Source: Thalassotalea atypica (lineage in GTDB: Bacteria; Pseudomonadota; Gammaproteobacteria; Enterobacterales; Alteromonadaceae). Taken from it: a DNA stretch of 64,000 bases. The translations under genes were made by a program, and so were the position numbers. The stretch spans positions 3,658,001 through 3,722,000 of the forward strand of contig NZ_AP027364.1 in assembly GCF_030295975.1 (NCBI RefSeq), in the 5' to 3' direction. Numbering within the stretch: position 1 is the stretch's first letter; every line of letters begins with the position of its first letter. The notes under the pieces were generated by a model that had not been told where the DNA came from, ran no database searches, and saw nothing but the letters and a program-made list of their open reading frames with translations. Below are positions 17,357-26,904 of this stretch, piece by piece.

Positions 17357-18088
17357 TTACGGAACATTTTGTTCTAATTTAGGCCAAGGCATAATCTCTT
17401 CGATACGACGGTACTTTTGCCATTTACCTTTTGGCAATACCACACCAACCGTTACCGATTCAGGCCTAAACCCTTTAGGCAAGGTAAATGCACCGCTCAA
17501 GCGTTGAAAATACTGAAAACTAAACGAAAGTTCTTTTTTGGTCAGGCTTGATATTTTAGACAATGCTATTGTTTTAGGGCGTCCATTCTCACTGCCATTA
17601 ATTGATACTTCAATAAAGCCTTTGGCATAACGCTTTTTAAGTTTTTGCTGTACCAATACCACGAGAAACTGAAAGTACTGTTCACTTTCTGTTGGTTGAA
17701 TGCTGATTTGATCAATCACCACGCCATCGGCTTGTTTTTCTGGTGCCATGATTTTGTGGTAAAAAGCGAGTTCTTTTTTCACCTCAAAATGAACTTGTTC
17801 TAGCTCTTTGATGGTGTTTTGCGCATTAAGATTTGCAATACGTTCAACATCTAGTTCCACTTCTAAGGTGTGAATGCGTTTTAGCGTTTCACCATGCTGC
17901 AAATAAAGATCATCTAAACGTAATTTTTGCTGCTTCATCGTCTTAGCTTGATAACCGTGATAGTAGTTACCTAGCCGGTAGCCAATGAATAAGCACAGGC
18001 CAATAACCGAGAACAACAACAAGGCAGATTTAAAAGGACCGAGCTTTTTTGCAACGATAGGAAGATTTATTTTTGCTAACCAGTTCAT
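17357..18088 (-). CDS. DUF6776-like membrane-anchored coiled-coil protein
   Basis: This 243-residue protein has one N-terminal membrane helix (residues about 23-42, ALLLFSVIGLCLFIGYRLG). A coiled coil follows from about 60 to 115 (ETLKRIHTLEVELDVERIA), and then a beta-rich domain with QYFQFLVVLVQQKL, GFIEVSINGSENG and FQRLSGAFTLPKGFRP. The arrangement matches the DUF6776 family of gammaproteobacterial inner-membrane proteins, usually found beside erpA. It should face the periplasm. The function is unknown. Confidence 0.72.
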   Translation of the reverse strand: MNWLAKINLPIVAKKLGPFKSALLLFSVIGLCLFIGYRLGNYYHGYQAKTMKQQKLRLDDLYLQHGETLKRIHTLEVELDVERIANLNAQNTIKELEQVHFEVKKELAFYHKIMAPEKQADGVVIDQISIQPTESEQYFQFLVVLVQQKLKKRYAKGFIEVSINGSENGRPKTIALSKISSLTKKELSFSFQYFQRLSGAFTLPKGFRPESVTVGVVLPKGKWQKYRRIEEIMPWPKLEQNVP

Positions 18089-18137
18089 TTATTAAGTATT
18101 ATTGTCTGAACACCAAACAAGATTGTTTTTTCAATTG

Positions 18138-19844
18138 ATGAAACTAACCTCACTAAAACGATTTGTCGAGCAATATAGTCTTGATGCTCGTATAAAACTA
18201 GGGCAACCCAAAACGTCATGGCAATTATGCTTGTTGGCCATTATTGGCGGCGTTTGTTCTGCGAGTTTAATCGTTTTGTTTACTTGGTGTATCAACTCCA
18301 TTCAAGGTCTGTTTCTAGAAGATGTTGACAACTATAACAGCTTAAATGCATCAAGTCGTTTGTTATTACCGATCGGTGGCGCCGTCATTATCTTGCTTTT
18401 TGCTCGCATGACCGGCTACCAATATACCCGTACAGGCATTCCGTTTGTACTTCACCGGTTAAAGGTGGCTTACGGCGTGATCCCGCTGAGAAACACAGTG
18501 AACCAGTTTTTTGGTGGTATGGTCGCCTTAGCCAGTGGTTTTTCAGTTGGTAAAGAAGGTCCCGCTGTTCATTTAGGAGCGGCTATCAGTGGCTATATTG
18601 GTAAAGCACTCGTATTACCTTACAACAGTGTCAGAACTTTATGCGCCTGTGGTGTCGCGGCAGGCATTGCTGCTTGTTTTAACACTCCCATTGCGGCGGT
18701 TGTGTTTGTAATGGAAGTGGTGCTGCGAGAATACAAAGTGCATATGTTCATTCCAATCATGCTTGCTGCGATTATTGGCTCAATGATGACCAGCAGTATT
18801 TTTGGCTTTTCACATGAGTTTGAATTCTTTTCCCGCATTTCTTTGGAAACCGCACACTACCCCGTACTGCTTATTTTTGGTGTGGTGTTAGGGACGCTAG
18901 CTTCACTGTTCAACCGCTACATTGTGATGATTATTGAACACTTTCAACACGTTCATATTTTTAAACGTTTCATGAGTGTTGCCATCATTACAGGTATTAT
19001 CGGGGTTATGCTCCCGCAAGCATTGGGGACAGATTTAGGCGCCATATCCGTCTCACTTTCTAATGAATGGCATTTTTCCCTATTATTTGCATTACTGATT
19101 TCCAAGTGCTTACTTACCATAGTTGCGATTGGCTGTGGTATTCCTGGCGGCATCATCGGCCCTATTCTAGGTATTGGTGCAATAGCCGGTGCTTTTACCG
19201 CCAGTATGATTTCTGGCTTTGTTCCTGGAGAAAACCTCACCAGTGACTTTGCCTTGATGGGGATGGCAGGATTCATGGCCGCTACCTTAAACGCTCCATT
19301 GGCGGCACTATTAGCGGTGGTAGAGCTTTCTCATCAGCTCGATATTATGCTACCCGCCATGATTGTTATTTCAGCTTCTTGTTTGGCCGCCGGCCAGTTT
19401 TTCAATAACCGCTCGGTATTTGTCATGCAACTTAACGTGCAAAACCTCGCTTATCGCAAACCGCCACTGGAAAATACCCTCCAACGTATTGGTGTACTAG
19501 GCATGATGGATAGCTCCTTTGACATGATTTGCTCGGCGCAAAAGGAGCCAAACATCAAAGGAAACGAAACCACGGGTAAGCCATTGATCATGCGCAAGAG
19601 TGTCGAAGAACAAAATGAGTATTATTGGAATGAAGAAATAAAGTCGGAAGGCGAAGAGCGGCGCATTAGACAACATAAGCTCATCCCGATAACGAGCAAA
19701 GAAACTTTAGCTGAAGCATACTGGCTACTGAAAGAGTCTCGTTGTGGAGGCGTTTATATTTACGATACCGATCCTAACCAAATACTAGGTATAATTACCT
19801 TCGATCGCATCCGTACATACTTGATAGAAGGAAAACTGTATTAA
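18138..19844 (+). CDS. ClC family chloride channel or antiporter with CBS region
   Basis: This protein has about 568 residues from the ATG at 18138; a TTG 12 codons upstream is also open and neither start has a strong ribosome site. About ten membrane helices carry the ClC motifs GKEGPAVHLG (with the gating glutamate) and GIPGGIIGPILGIG. The C-terminal cytoplasmic part (from about residue 515) has a CBS-like segment (KLIPITSKETLAEAYWLL, GGVYIYD, GIITFDRIRTYL). The protein should move chloride across the inner membrane as a channel or proton antiporter. Its stop codon overlaps the hemJ start (TAATG), so the two are translationally coupled. Confidence 0.9.
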   Translation: MKLTSLKRFVEQYSLDARIKLGQPKTSWQLCLLAIIGGVCSASLIVLFTWCINSIQGLFLEDVDNYNSLNASSRLLLPIGGAVIILLFARMTGYQYTRTGIPFVLHRLKVAYGVIPLRNTVNQFFGGMVALASGFSVGKEGPAVHLGAAISGYIGKALVLPYNSVRTLCACGVAAGIAACFNTPIAAVVFVMEVVLREYKVHMFIPIMLAAIIGSMMTSSIFGFSHEFEFFSRISLETAHYPVLLIFGVVLGTLASLFNRYIVMIIEHFQHVHIFKRFMSVAIITGIIGVMLPQALGTDLGAISVSLSNEWHFSLLFALLISKCLLTIVAIGCGIPGGIIGPILGIGAIAGAFTASMISGFVPGENLTSDFALMGMAGFMAATLNAPLAALLAVVELSHQLDIMLPAMIVISASCLAAGQFFNNRSVFVMQLNVQNLAYRKPPLENTLQRIGVLGMMDSSFDMICSAQKEPNIKGNETTGKPLIMRKSVEEQNEYYWNEEIKSEGEERRIRQHKLIPITSKETLAEAYWLLKESRCGGVYIYDTDPNQILGIITFDRIRTYLIEGKLY

Positions 19845-20275
19845 TGACGACTTTACTTTGGCTTAAAGCCTTTCATGTGATTTTTATGGTGGCTTGGTTT
19901 GCCGGTATATTTTATTTACCTCGACTATTTGTTAATCATGCAGAAACCACCAATCAAGACATCGCCGAACATTTAAAAGGCATGGAGAAAAGGTTACTGT
20001 ATTTTGTCACGCCTTTTGGTGTCCTTACCATCGCGTTAGGCATAGCCTTAATTTATCACTATGGCATGGCTTGGTTCGCCGCTTCACATTGGCTGCATGC
20101 CAAGTTAACCTTGGTCGTTTTACTTGTTGCCTACCATTTATATTGCTTTAAATTGGTCAGGATTTTTCGAGAAGATAAAAACACCCGTTCCGGACGTTTT
20201 TATCGCATTTTTAATGAAGTACCGGTACTGGCACTTTTTGCTATCGTGATATTGGTTTACGTAAAACCTTTTTAA
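19844..20275 (+). CDS. hemJ: Protoporphyrinogen IX oxidase HemJ
   Basis: This 143-residue membrane protein matches HemJ (UPF0093). It begins WLKAFHVIFMVAWFAGIFYLPRLFV, given here in two parts as WLKAFHVIFMVAWF and AGIFYLPRLFV, with the conserved His of KAFHV. Further on are YFVTPFGVLTIALG, WLHAKLTLVVLLVAYH and the C-terminal RIFNEVPVLAL. About four helices span the inner membrane. The enzyme oxidises protoporphyrinogen IX to protoporphyrin IX in heme synthesis and binds heme itself. It is coupled to the ClC gene and lies near hemL, another heme-pathway gene, two kilobases downstream. Confidence 0.92.
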   Translation: MTTLLWLKAFHVIFMVAWFAGIFYLPRLFVNHAETTNQDIAEHLKGMEKRLLYFVTPFGVLTIALGIALIYHYGMAWFAASHWLHAKLTLVVLLVAYHLYCFKLVRIFREDKNTRSGRFYRIFNEVPVLALFAIVILVYVKPF

Positions 20276-20309
20276 CAAGAAATAAACAATCTAGATCAAT
20301 GTTGTTATT

Positions 20310-20359
20310 GGCAAATGTCGTGGTTCTTCATTAACTTCATTTGCCTTTTGTGCTATATT
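20310..20359 (+). promoter_or_regulatory. pyrB promoter with inverted repeat
   Basis: TGC-TATATT at 20351-20359 is an extended -10 element 30 bases before the pyrB start. Just upstream, GGCAAATG (20310-20317) and CATTTGCC (20338-20345) form an 8-bp inverted repeat with a 20-base spacer. The repeat could be an operator or an RNA hairpin if transcription starts further upstream. The sequence elements are visible; their roles are inferred. Confidence 0.45.
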
Positions 20360-20388
20360 CTCGCCGGTAATTTTTCAGGTAAAATGAG

Positions 20389-21402
20389 ATGATGAAATTT
20401 CTAGGTAATCACATTCTATCGGTATCGCAATTTGATCGCGATGCCATCGCCAAAATACTTGACGTTTCAGCGCAAATGGCTCCTTATGCCACGCGTCAAA
20501 AAAGATGTCATGTATTGGATGGCGCCATCCTCAATAATTTATTTTTTGAACCCAGCACCCGTACCCGAGTCAGCTTCGGTAGTGCTTTTAACCTTTTGGG
20601 AGGGTTTGTTCGAGAAACCGTTGGCGAAGAAAATTCATCATTAAGTAAAGGTGAAAGCCTATTTGACACTGCCCAAGTCATCAGTGGTTATTCTGATGTG
20701 ATTGCCATGCGTCATCCGAAAATGCACTCGGTATCTGAGTTCGCACAAGGCAGTAGCGTTCCAGTCATTAATGGCGGTGACGGCGCAAATGAACACCCTA
20801 CACAAGCGTTACTGGATTTATTTACGATTCAGTCTGAGATGTTTCGTTTTGGTAAAAGCTTAGACAATTTAGATATTGTTCTGATGGGTGATTTAAAACA
20901 CGGGCGCACCGTGCATTCATTATCGAAACTGCTGAGTTTATATAACAACGTCAAAGTGACCATGGTGTCGCCGCAAGCACTGCAAATGCCAGACAGTATT
21001 GTTTCAACACTGACAAACGCGGGTCATCAAGTGATCATTACCGATCAAATTGCGGGCAACTTGGCTTGTGACGTGATCTACCAAACTCGCATTCAACAAG
21101 AACGTTTTGCCAGTAAAGGCGAAGCAGATTTATACCGCGGTCATTTCAGCCTGAATAAGGCGGTTTATCAGAAATACTGTAAAGAAAACACCGTTATCAT
21201 GCACCCATTGCCGAGAGACTCTCGTCCTGAAGCAAATGAATTGGACACAGATTTAAACGACTTAGCTAACTTAGCTATTTTCCGCCAAGCCCAAAATGGG
21301 GTATTAGTTCGCATGGCGTTATTTGCTTTAACCTTAGGCGTTGAAGATAAATTGACCCAATACGAAAAACCCATCACTTGGCACACCAATAAAGCTATCT
21401 AA
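20389..21402 (+). CDS. pyrB: Aspartate carbamoyltransferase catalytic chain
   Basis: This 337-residue enzyme catalyses the second step of pyrimidine synthesis, joining carbamoyl phosphate and aspartate. The carbamoyl-phosphate motif FEPSTRTRVSF lies at about residue 50, with EHPTQALLDL in the middle and MHPLPR near residue 265. The start is the first of two adjacent ATGs. The sequence is about 25 residues longer than the E. coli catalytic chain and resembles the variant found in Shewanella and Colwellia relatives. No regulatory-chain gene (pyrI) follows; hemL comes next after 33 bases, so feedback by nucleotides through PyrI is not evident here. Confidence 0.93.
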   Translation: MMKFLGNHILSVSQFDRDAIAKILDVSAQMAPYATRQKRCHVLDGAILNNLFFEPSTRTRVSFGSAFNLLGGFVRETVGEENSSLSKGESLFDTAQVISGYSDVIAMRHPKMHSVSEFAQGSSVPVINGGDGANEHPTQALLDLFTIQSEMFRFGKSLDNLDIVLMGDLKHGRTVHSLSKLLSLYNNVKVTMVSPQALQMPDSIVSTLTNAGHQVIITDQIAGNLACDVIYQTRIQQERFASKGEADLYRGHFSLNKAVYQKYCKENTVIMHPLPRDSRPEANELDTDLNDLANLAIFRQAQNGVLVRMALFALTLGVEDKLTQYEKPITWHTNKAI

Positions 21403-21435
21403 TTAAATTAGCAAAGACATTGAGCAACTTTTATT

Positions 21436-22716
21436 ATGCAAAAATCACAACAACTTTTCGAACAAGCAAAATCAATCATTCCAGGTGGCGTTAACTCACC
21501 AGTACGCGCATTTAATGGCGTTGGCGGCACACCTTGTTTCATTAAACGTGCGGATGGCGCTTACATTTATGACGCAGACGACAAAGAGTACATTGACTAT
21601 GTCGGCTCGTGGGGCCCAATGATTTTAGGTCACAACCATCCAGCGATTCGAGATGCTGTACTTGATGCGGTACAAAACGGTCTGAGCTTCGGTGCACCAA
21701 CTGAGCTTGAAATCACCATGGCAGAGAAAGTGCGTGAATTAGTACCATCAATGGAAAGTTTACGTATGGTAAGCTCTGGTACTGAAGCGACGATGAGTGC
21801 TATTCGCTTGGCGCGCGGCTTTACCGGTCGTGACAAAATTTTGAAGTTTGAAGGTTGTTACCATGGCCATGCTGACTCTCTTCTGGTTAAAGCAGGCTCA
21901 GGCGCATTAACCATGGGTGTGCCCAACTCGCCTGGTATTCCTGAAGACTTTGCTAAGCATACCTTGACGGTTAGTTACAACAACCTTGACGAAGTGAAAC
22001 AAATCATCAATGAAGTTGGAGATGAAATCGCTTGTATTATCGTCGAGCCAGTTGCGGGCAACATGAACTGCATTCCTCCGGTAAAAGGATTCTTGGAAGG
22101 CCTGCGCGAAGTGTGTGATCAAAATGGAAGCGTGCTCATTTTTGATGAAGTGATGACAGGTTTCCGCGTTGCCTTAGGCGGCGCACAAGCTCACTATAAT
22201 ATTGTGCCCGACTTAACGACACTAGGTAAGGTGATTGGCGGCGGTATGCCGGTTGGCGCCTTTGGCGGTAAGAAAGAAATCATGGATTTTATTGCTCCTG
22301 TTGGCCCTGTTTATCAAGCGGGCACTTTATCAGGCAACCCTATTGCGATGACTGCTGGCCTAGCATCATTAAATGAATTATGCCAAGGCGATAAACATGC
22401 TCAATTGGCCCATGCAACGGAAAAACTAGCCTTAGGGTTTAAAGCTGCTGCTGAAAAACACAATATTGCTTTGTCTATCAATTATGTTGGGGCAATGTTT
22501 GGTTTCTTCTTCACTGAGGAAGAAACGATTACCAGTTATGCCCAATCAACGGCATGTGATGCTGAACGCTTCAAAAAGTTTTTCCACTTGATGTTAGATG
22601 AAGGTGTATATTTGGCGCCTTCAGCATTTGAAGCGAGCTTCTTGTCAACCGCACACACAGAGCAAGACCTAGAGAAAACCTTAGCAGCTGCCGATCGCTG
22701 TTTCGCCCAACTCTAA
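21436..22716 (+). CDS. hemL: Glutamate-1-semialdehyde 2,1-aminomutase
   Basis: This 426-residue PLP enzyme has the same length as E. coli HemL. Motifs are [17 protein letters not shown] at the N-terminus, the active-site segment [20 protein letters not shown], and [16 protein letters not shown]. The PLP lysine lies in [18 protein letters not shown] (about residue 265). It makes 5-aminolevulinate from glutamate-1-semialdehyde in the C5 heme pathway. It follows pyrB closely, but a hairpin after its stop suggests the unit ends here. Confidence 0.96.
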   Translation: MQKSQQLFEQAKSIIPGGVNSPVRAFNGVGGTPCFIKRADGAYIYDADDKEYIDYVGSWGPMILGHNHPAIRDAVLDAVQNGLSFGAPTELEITMAEKVRELVPSMESLRMVSSGTEATMSAIRLARGFTGRDKILKFEGCYHGHADSLLVKAGSGALTMGVPNSPGIPEDFAKHTLTVSYNNLDEVKQIINEVGDEIACIIVEPVAGNMNCIPPVKGFLEGLREVCDQNGSVLIFDEVMTGFRVALGGAQAHYNIVPDLTTLGKVIGGGMPVGAFGGKKEIMDFIAPVGPVYQAGTLSGNPIAMTAGLASLNELCQGDKHAQLAHATEKLALGFKAAAEKHNIALSINYVGAMFGFFFTEEETITSYAQSTACDAERFKKFFHLMLDEGVYLAPSAFEASFLSTAHTEQDLEKTLAAADRCFAQL

Positions 22717-22730
22717 CGTTAAGCTCAGCT

Positions 22731-22758
22731 AATCCCCTCTTCTAGTGATGAGGGGATT
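22731..22758 (+). terminator. Hairpin after hemL
   Basis: AATCCCCTC (22731-22739) pairs perfectly with GAGGGGATT (22750-22758) around a 10-base loop, 14 bases after the hemL stop. The stem is GC-rich and well placed. The tail TTCACCCAC has little T-run, so it may be a weaker terminator. Confidence 0.6.
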
Positions 22759-22788
22759 TCACCCACACTCTAGCGCAAACATGGATCA

Positions 22789-24711
22789 ATGATAATTTTA
22801 CGATCTTATTTGGCTTCATTTGTTGGCTTGCTTTTCTTTAGCCTATTTGCTGCCAATGCCAATGCCGATGCAAAAGCCTCCGATTTACATGACAGTGATA
22901 TTGAACATATTCATGTCATAGGGCAACGTAATTGGCTAAAAAGCAACGCGTTAGTAGAAAACAATGCTCACTTTAGCGAATTTATTCAAAACCAAGCGAT
23001 AAAGCCCACCATTGCTCATTGGCTCGTACAAACCCCTGGGCTTAGCTTAAACGGACAAGGGGGTTTGTTACAAAGCTACAGTGTTCGTGGCTTTAGCAAA
23101 TCACGTGTTCACACTGCTGTTGATGGTGTGCCGATTTACACGGATCGTAGGGCCGGCAATTCAGCCTCTTTTTTACCGGCAACCTTAGTTCACGGAGTAG
23201 ATGTTCAAAAAGGCCCTAGTTCAACGCTGTATGGCTCTGACGCGCTCGGTGGTGTGATCAACTTACAATCATTAGCGTTTGAAAATAAATTTATTGCAGC
23301 CAGTGCTCAGTCAAACGATCAACACAAAGAACTAACGTATGCCTACGGTAATGATGACTGGCAAAGTGCGGTAAATTATCGACATGCCAATAATGCTAAA
23401 AGTGCCGATGGTACAGTACTAAATACTGGCTTTGAACAGTTTGCCATGGTACAGAAGTTGAAGACGCAACTTGATGATATTGATATCAAACTCACTTGGA
23501 TACCCAGTGTAGGCAAAGATATTGGTAAAAGCTCAATCACCTATCCAGATGAACGACTTACCCAATACCCGGATGAGCAACATTCGTTATTTGTCGCAGA
23601 GTTTACCCAAGAGCATAATTGGTATGGCAAGCTTTACCACCACTACCAGAATTGGGATAGTGATATTATTCGTGTCGAGAAACGACGTAATTTAACCGAA
23701 TACCAATCCCACACTATAGGTGGCAGTTTTTTAACCTCAACTCCACTATTACATGGCCAAGCACGGTTTGGCGTTGACTGGATTAATCGCCAAGGTGTCA
23801 GTATTAAAGAGACTGAATTTAATCTAGACAATCAAGTGCAGTTCTCAAAACAGTTACTTGATGGCCAACAACATAACAGCGCATTATTTTCGGATGTGCA
23901 TTGGCAACTCGATGACGTCGGTATTGCGATGGGAATACGTTACGATCATATTAGCCAACGCCAATTCATTGATGCTCAAAACAAATCGGACCAATCGCTT
24001 AATGGCAGCCTGCTAGTTAACTGGGCCGTGAACAACACGTTTAACCTACAAGCCGAAATTGCCACAGGCTTTCGCTTCCCAACATTAACAGAGTTATATT
24101 TTGAAGGCGAAACACCGCGTGGCACCACCGAAGGCAACCCTTATCTTGACCCTGAGCATAGTAGAGGCTTACAACTTGCGGTGAGTTATCAAGCGTCTTC
24201 AATAGTAAGCATTGAATTTTCGAGCTATTACTATCAAATGGATGATTATATAGAGCGATATTCCATTGATGAAGACACACGGGGCTACCGAAACTTAACG
24301 CAAGCTGACATTTATGGCTTTGAGTCAACTGTCGCCTGGATATCTTCAAATCAATGGGTTCATCAATTAAGCTATCAATGGCAACAAGGTGAAGATGAAG
24401 AGGGAAGTTCATTGTCTGATTTACAAGTTCCAACATGGAAGTTAGCCAGTCAATGGAATAAATACGACTTTACCTTCAGCAATCAACTCAATTATCGCGT
24501 ATCTAGACAAAGCCACTCAACCCAAGAGCAAGCCTTGGGCAGTTTTCTAGATTGGCGTATGACTTTGACCTACCAGTTGATTGACGACACCAGCATTAGT
24601 GTTTGGGGCGAGAACTTACTTAATCGAACGGCATTCACCACGGCCGATGAAGATGCGCCATTGGTACAAGGGATAAGCTTGGGCGTAAAACTCGTCCATC
24701 AATTTTTATAA
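22789..24711 (+). CDS. TonB-dependent outer-membrane receptor
   Basis: This 640-residue protein has a signal peptide (about residues 1-26, ending AANANA). A plug domain follows: EHIHVIGQRNW, QTPGLSLNGQGG, YSVRGFSKSR, VDGVPIYTD, and VQKGPSSTLYGSDALGGVIN. The 22-strand barrel includes ATGFRFPTLTELYFEG and GNPYLDPEHSRG, and the protein ends in an aromatic residue region (LVHQFL) suitable for barrel assembly. It imports a TonB-dependent ligand such as a siderophore, heme or cobalamin; I cannot decide which. There is no clear Fur box before it. It converges with the SGNH lipoprotein gene, with only five bases between the stop codons. Confidence 0.9.
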   Translation: MIILRSYLASFVGLLFFSLFAANANADAKASDLHDSDIEHIHVIGQRNWLKSNALVENNAHFSEFIQNQAIKPTIAHWLVQTPGLSLNGQGGLLQSYSVRGFSKSRVHTAVDGVPIYTDRRAGNSASFLPATLVHGVDVQKGPSSTLYGSDALGGVINLQSLAFENKFIAASAQSNDQHKELTYAYGNDDWQSAVNYRHANNAKSADGTVLNTGFEQFAMVQKLKTQLDDIDIKLTWIPSVGKDIGKSSITYPDERLTQYPDEQHSLFVAEFTQEHNWYGKLYHHYQNWDSDIIRVEKRRNLTEYQSHTIGGSFLTSTPLLHGQARFGVDWINRQGVSIKETEFNLDNQVQFSKQLLDGQQHNSALFSDVHWQLDDVGIAMGIRYDHISQRQFIDAQNKSDQSLNGSLLVNWAVNNTFNLQAEIATGFRFPTLTELYFEGETPRGTTEGNPYLDPEHSRGLQLAVSYQASSIVSIEFSSYYYQMDDYIERYSIDEDTRGYRNLTQADIYGFESTVAWISSNQWVHQLSYQWQQGEDEEGSSLSDLQVPTWKLASQWNKYDFTFSNQLNYRVSRQSHSTQEQALGSFLDWRMTLTYQLIDDTSISVWGENLLNRTAFTTADEDAPLVQGISLGVKLVHQFL

Positions 24712-24716
24712 AAACA

Positions 24717-25523
24717 TTATTCGTAATGACAGTCGCCATACTCTTCAATACTTTCCGATGCGACCTGCCTTAGCAAGGCTTGAGTTTCAAAGGGGACATT
24801 AATGCTCTCAATATTTGGCAGTAAGTCCGCCGATTCACCAGTGATCACCTGATAGAACACCAATGCAGTCAAAAAAGACCCCGTCAGTGCCGCATGATTA
24901 CCATCACTACTGTGGAGAGGCAAAGTAAAGTCGATTGCAAGGGCTTTGTCCCACGCAGGACCGATTGGCGCGACACAAGCAGATTGTTTCTCAGCAATCG
25001 ACTGATGTAATTCAAATACACGCATCCCTTCTTCGTTGTTGCCCGCCCTTGGGTGTTCAGGAAATAAAATAGGTGTTGCCCCAGCTTTTTTAGCAATTGA
25101 TGCCCAACGTTCAGTGCCACGCGTTGGATAATCGACAAAACCTGACTGTGAATACTTTTGCGCTTGAAGAATAATATGAGTCCATTGTTCGCTGGCAATT
25201 CGTTGCTTGGTCACGCCATCATTAAGACGATCTATTAAATATTTTTGTGAGCCTGAAATACCAGAACTGACAGATTTTTCCGGAAGTCCATGTTCAATGA
25301 ATGTGCTAATGAGACCTTTGAGGTTATTGGATCCAACATGACTATTGCCAATCATGAGAATATTATAAGCTGGCAATGCACGGTTATTAGGAATGGCCAG
25401 GTTACTGGTATCACCTACCGTGTCGTCTTGAACGACCACTGGCTCAGGTGAATTTGTACTCGAACTGCTACTGCCACAGCCAATCAACAGTAAACTTCCC
25501 AATGCTAAAACCACACACCTCAT
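24717..25523 (-). CDS. SGNH hydrolase-like lipoprotein
   Basis: This 268-residue protein has a lipoprotein signal (LALGSLLLIGC, lipid-carrying Cys at about residue 16) followed by a serine-rich linker. The core has NILMIGNSHVGSNN with the nucleophile Ser, WTHIILQAQKYSQ, and SSDGNHAALTGS with the catalytic Asp and His. This is the pattern of DUF4886-type SGNH hydrolases. It is probably an outer-membrane or periplasmic esterase; the substrate is unknown. The ATG at 25523 is preferred because GGGAG lies seven bases upstream; a GTG two codons earlier is also open. Confidence 0.75.
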   Translation of the reverse strand: MRCVVLALGSLLLIGCGSSSSSTNSPEPVVVQDDTVGDTSNLAIPNNRALPAYNILMIGNSHVGSNNLKGLISTFIEHGLPEKSVSSGISGSQKYLIDRLNDGVTKQRIASEQWTHIILQAQKYSQSGFVDYPTRGTERWASIAKKAGATPILFPEHPRAGNNEEGMRVFELHQSIAEKQSACVAPIGPAWDKALAIDFTLPLHSSDGNHAALTGSFLTALVFYQVITGESADLLPNIESINVPFETQALLRQVASESIEEYGDCHYE

Positions 25524-25833
25524 ACTCACACTCCCATCAACTTTCTATCATCAACACTATTGGTTGTTCTTTACAGAGTGAAATATACCAGCTACAACCG
25601 ATGAATAAATCTCACCAGTAAAATCATTATAAAACCATTATCATTTCATTATCGAACTTATGATTGACTACAACCCTTATACAGCCTTAATTACCGCTGT
25701 GACTAAGGAGTTTAGTTCAAAGGCATGAAAGTAAATCATTGCATATAAAATTATCCATTTGTTTATTCGAGGATTGACCATAAAAGCGAGTAATTTGTAA
25801 TATAGTGGACTTTTCAACAAATTAAGGCGTTTT
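25524..25833. other. Divergent intergenic region before the AdoMet decarboxylase gene
   Basis: About 310 AT-rich bases lie between the divergent lipoprotein and decarboxylase genes. No supported open frame is seen. The segment around 25636-25655 contains two CATTATC-like hexamers that loosely resemble a Fur site, but the match is weak. The region presumably carries both promoters. Confidence 0.45.
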
Positions 25834-26790
25834 ATGTTTTTTGAGGGTTCAGAAAAAAAAGCAGAGATTACCATTGATGCTACGCAGCTTTCTTTACTGA
25901 CCGACATATCTGACGACTTTTGGCCTACCTTGGTGAATCACAGCAATGCAAAGATATTGTCGTCAATTAGCAATGACCAATGCAAAGCCTTCTTGCTCTC
26001 TGAGTCAAGTCTATTTGTTTGGCACAATCGACTGTTAATTTTAACTTGTGGTGAAACCCAGCTAGTAAAGGCTGTGGAGTATTTTATCCAAACGCTAGGT
26101 CAAAACGTTATCAAGCAACTAACCTATCAGCGTAAGAATGAGTACTTCGCCAATGCACAACCCAGCTGCTTTGGCAGTGACATAAAATTAATCAATCAAT
26201 ATTTATCTGGTAAAGCCTATCGATTTGGTGAAATGGACAGCCATCACAATTACGTTTTTCATTTAGATAACCGACATGAAGCAACTGAGGTGAGCTATGA
26301 ATTGCTGGCTTACCAGATCAGCACATCCGCATCAGCACATTTAACCCAAGCAAATTTGTCTGCAAGCGATATACGTGATTTTTTGTGCATTAGTCAGATC
26401 TTGCCAGATTTTACTTTGGATGATTTTGTTTTCAGCCCTTATGGCTATTCACTTAACGCGATAAAAAATAAACAGTATTTAACCATTCATGTCACGCCAC
26501 AAGCAGAAAGTAGCTATATTAGTTTTGCCTCAAATATTGATTTGATGACACTCGCACCAACTCTGCTTGAGATACTAACCCCTAAATCATTTGATCTGAT
26601 GACTTTTAACGAACACGAATTTGAAGACAAGCTTAAACACCATATTCCAGCTCAATATGTCTGTAAATCAAAGGTTGAACAACAATTAAATAATGGTGAT
26701 TTGGTGAGTTTTACAAATTTTATATTACCTCAATCCACTTATGTTGCTCCCGTGGAGTTAAATATCGCTGGAGATAATCATGCGCTTTAA
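25834..26790 (+). CDS. S-adenosylmethionine decarboxylase, eukaryotic type
   Basis: This 318-residue proenzyme resembles plant and animal AdoMet decarboxylase rather than the short bacterial SpeD. It begins FFEGSEKKAEI, with Glu4 and Glu7 matching human Glu8 and Glu11. The self-cleavage site is LLSESSLFV, with cleavage between Glu57 and Ser58; Ser58 becomes the pyruvoyl group. TCGE supplies the proton-donor Cys72, and the later block GYSLNAIKNKQYLTIHVTP gives Ser206 and His219, which match human Ser229 and His243. All processing and catalytic residues are kept. It makes decarboxylated AdoMet for spermidine synthesis. An AAGG site precedes the ATG. No spermidine synthase gene is adjacent. Confidence 0.88.
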   Translation: MFFEGSEKKAEITIDATQLSLLTDISDDFWPTLVNHSNAKILSSISNDQCKAFLLSESSLFVWHNRLLILTCGETQLVKAVEYFIQTLGQNVIKQLTYQRKNEYFANAQPSCFGSDIKLINQYLSGKAYRFGEMDSHHNYVFHLDNRHEATEVSYELLAYQISTSASAHLTQANLSASDIRDFLCISQILPDFTLDDFVFSPYGYSLNAIKNKQYLTIHVTPQAESSYISFASNIDLMTLAPTLLEILTPKSFDLMTFNEHEFEDKLKHHIPAQYVCKSKVEQQLNNGDLVSFTNFILPQSTYVAPVELNIAGDNHAL

Positions 26791-26865
26791 CCAAGTGAGC
26801 TCAAGCTACTTCTAGACACAGCCTAAACACATTCGCTAGCTAAAGGTTATCTTGTTTAGAATAAA

Positions 26866-26893
26866 ATGCGTAGGTGAAAACACACCTACGCAT
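26866..26893. terminator. Intrinsic terminator between convergent genes
   Basis: ATGCGTAGGTG pairs with CACCTACGCAT (11 bp, 6-base loop) between the AdoMet decarboxylase stop at 26790 and the subtilase end at 26905. An A-run precedes the stem on the plus strand, so it works best as a terminator for the minus-strand subtilase transcript. Confidence 0.7.
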
Positions 26894-26904
26894 AGCCTAG
26901 TTAA

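Noticed and set aside
24041-24436. Minus-strand open frame of 131 codons opposite the TonB receptor gene
   Set aside because: Antisense shadow of the barrel-coding region with no ribosome site.
25636-25655. Fur-like hexamers before the AdoMet decarboxylase gene
   Set aside because: Only loose similarity to the consensus and no inverted symmetry, and neither flanking gene is iron-related.
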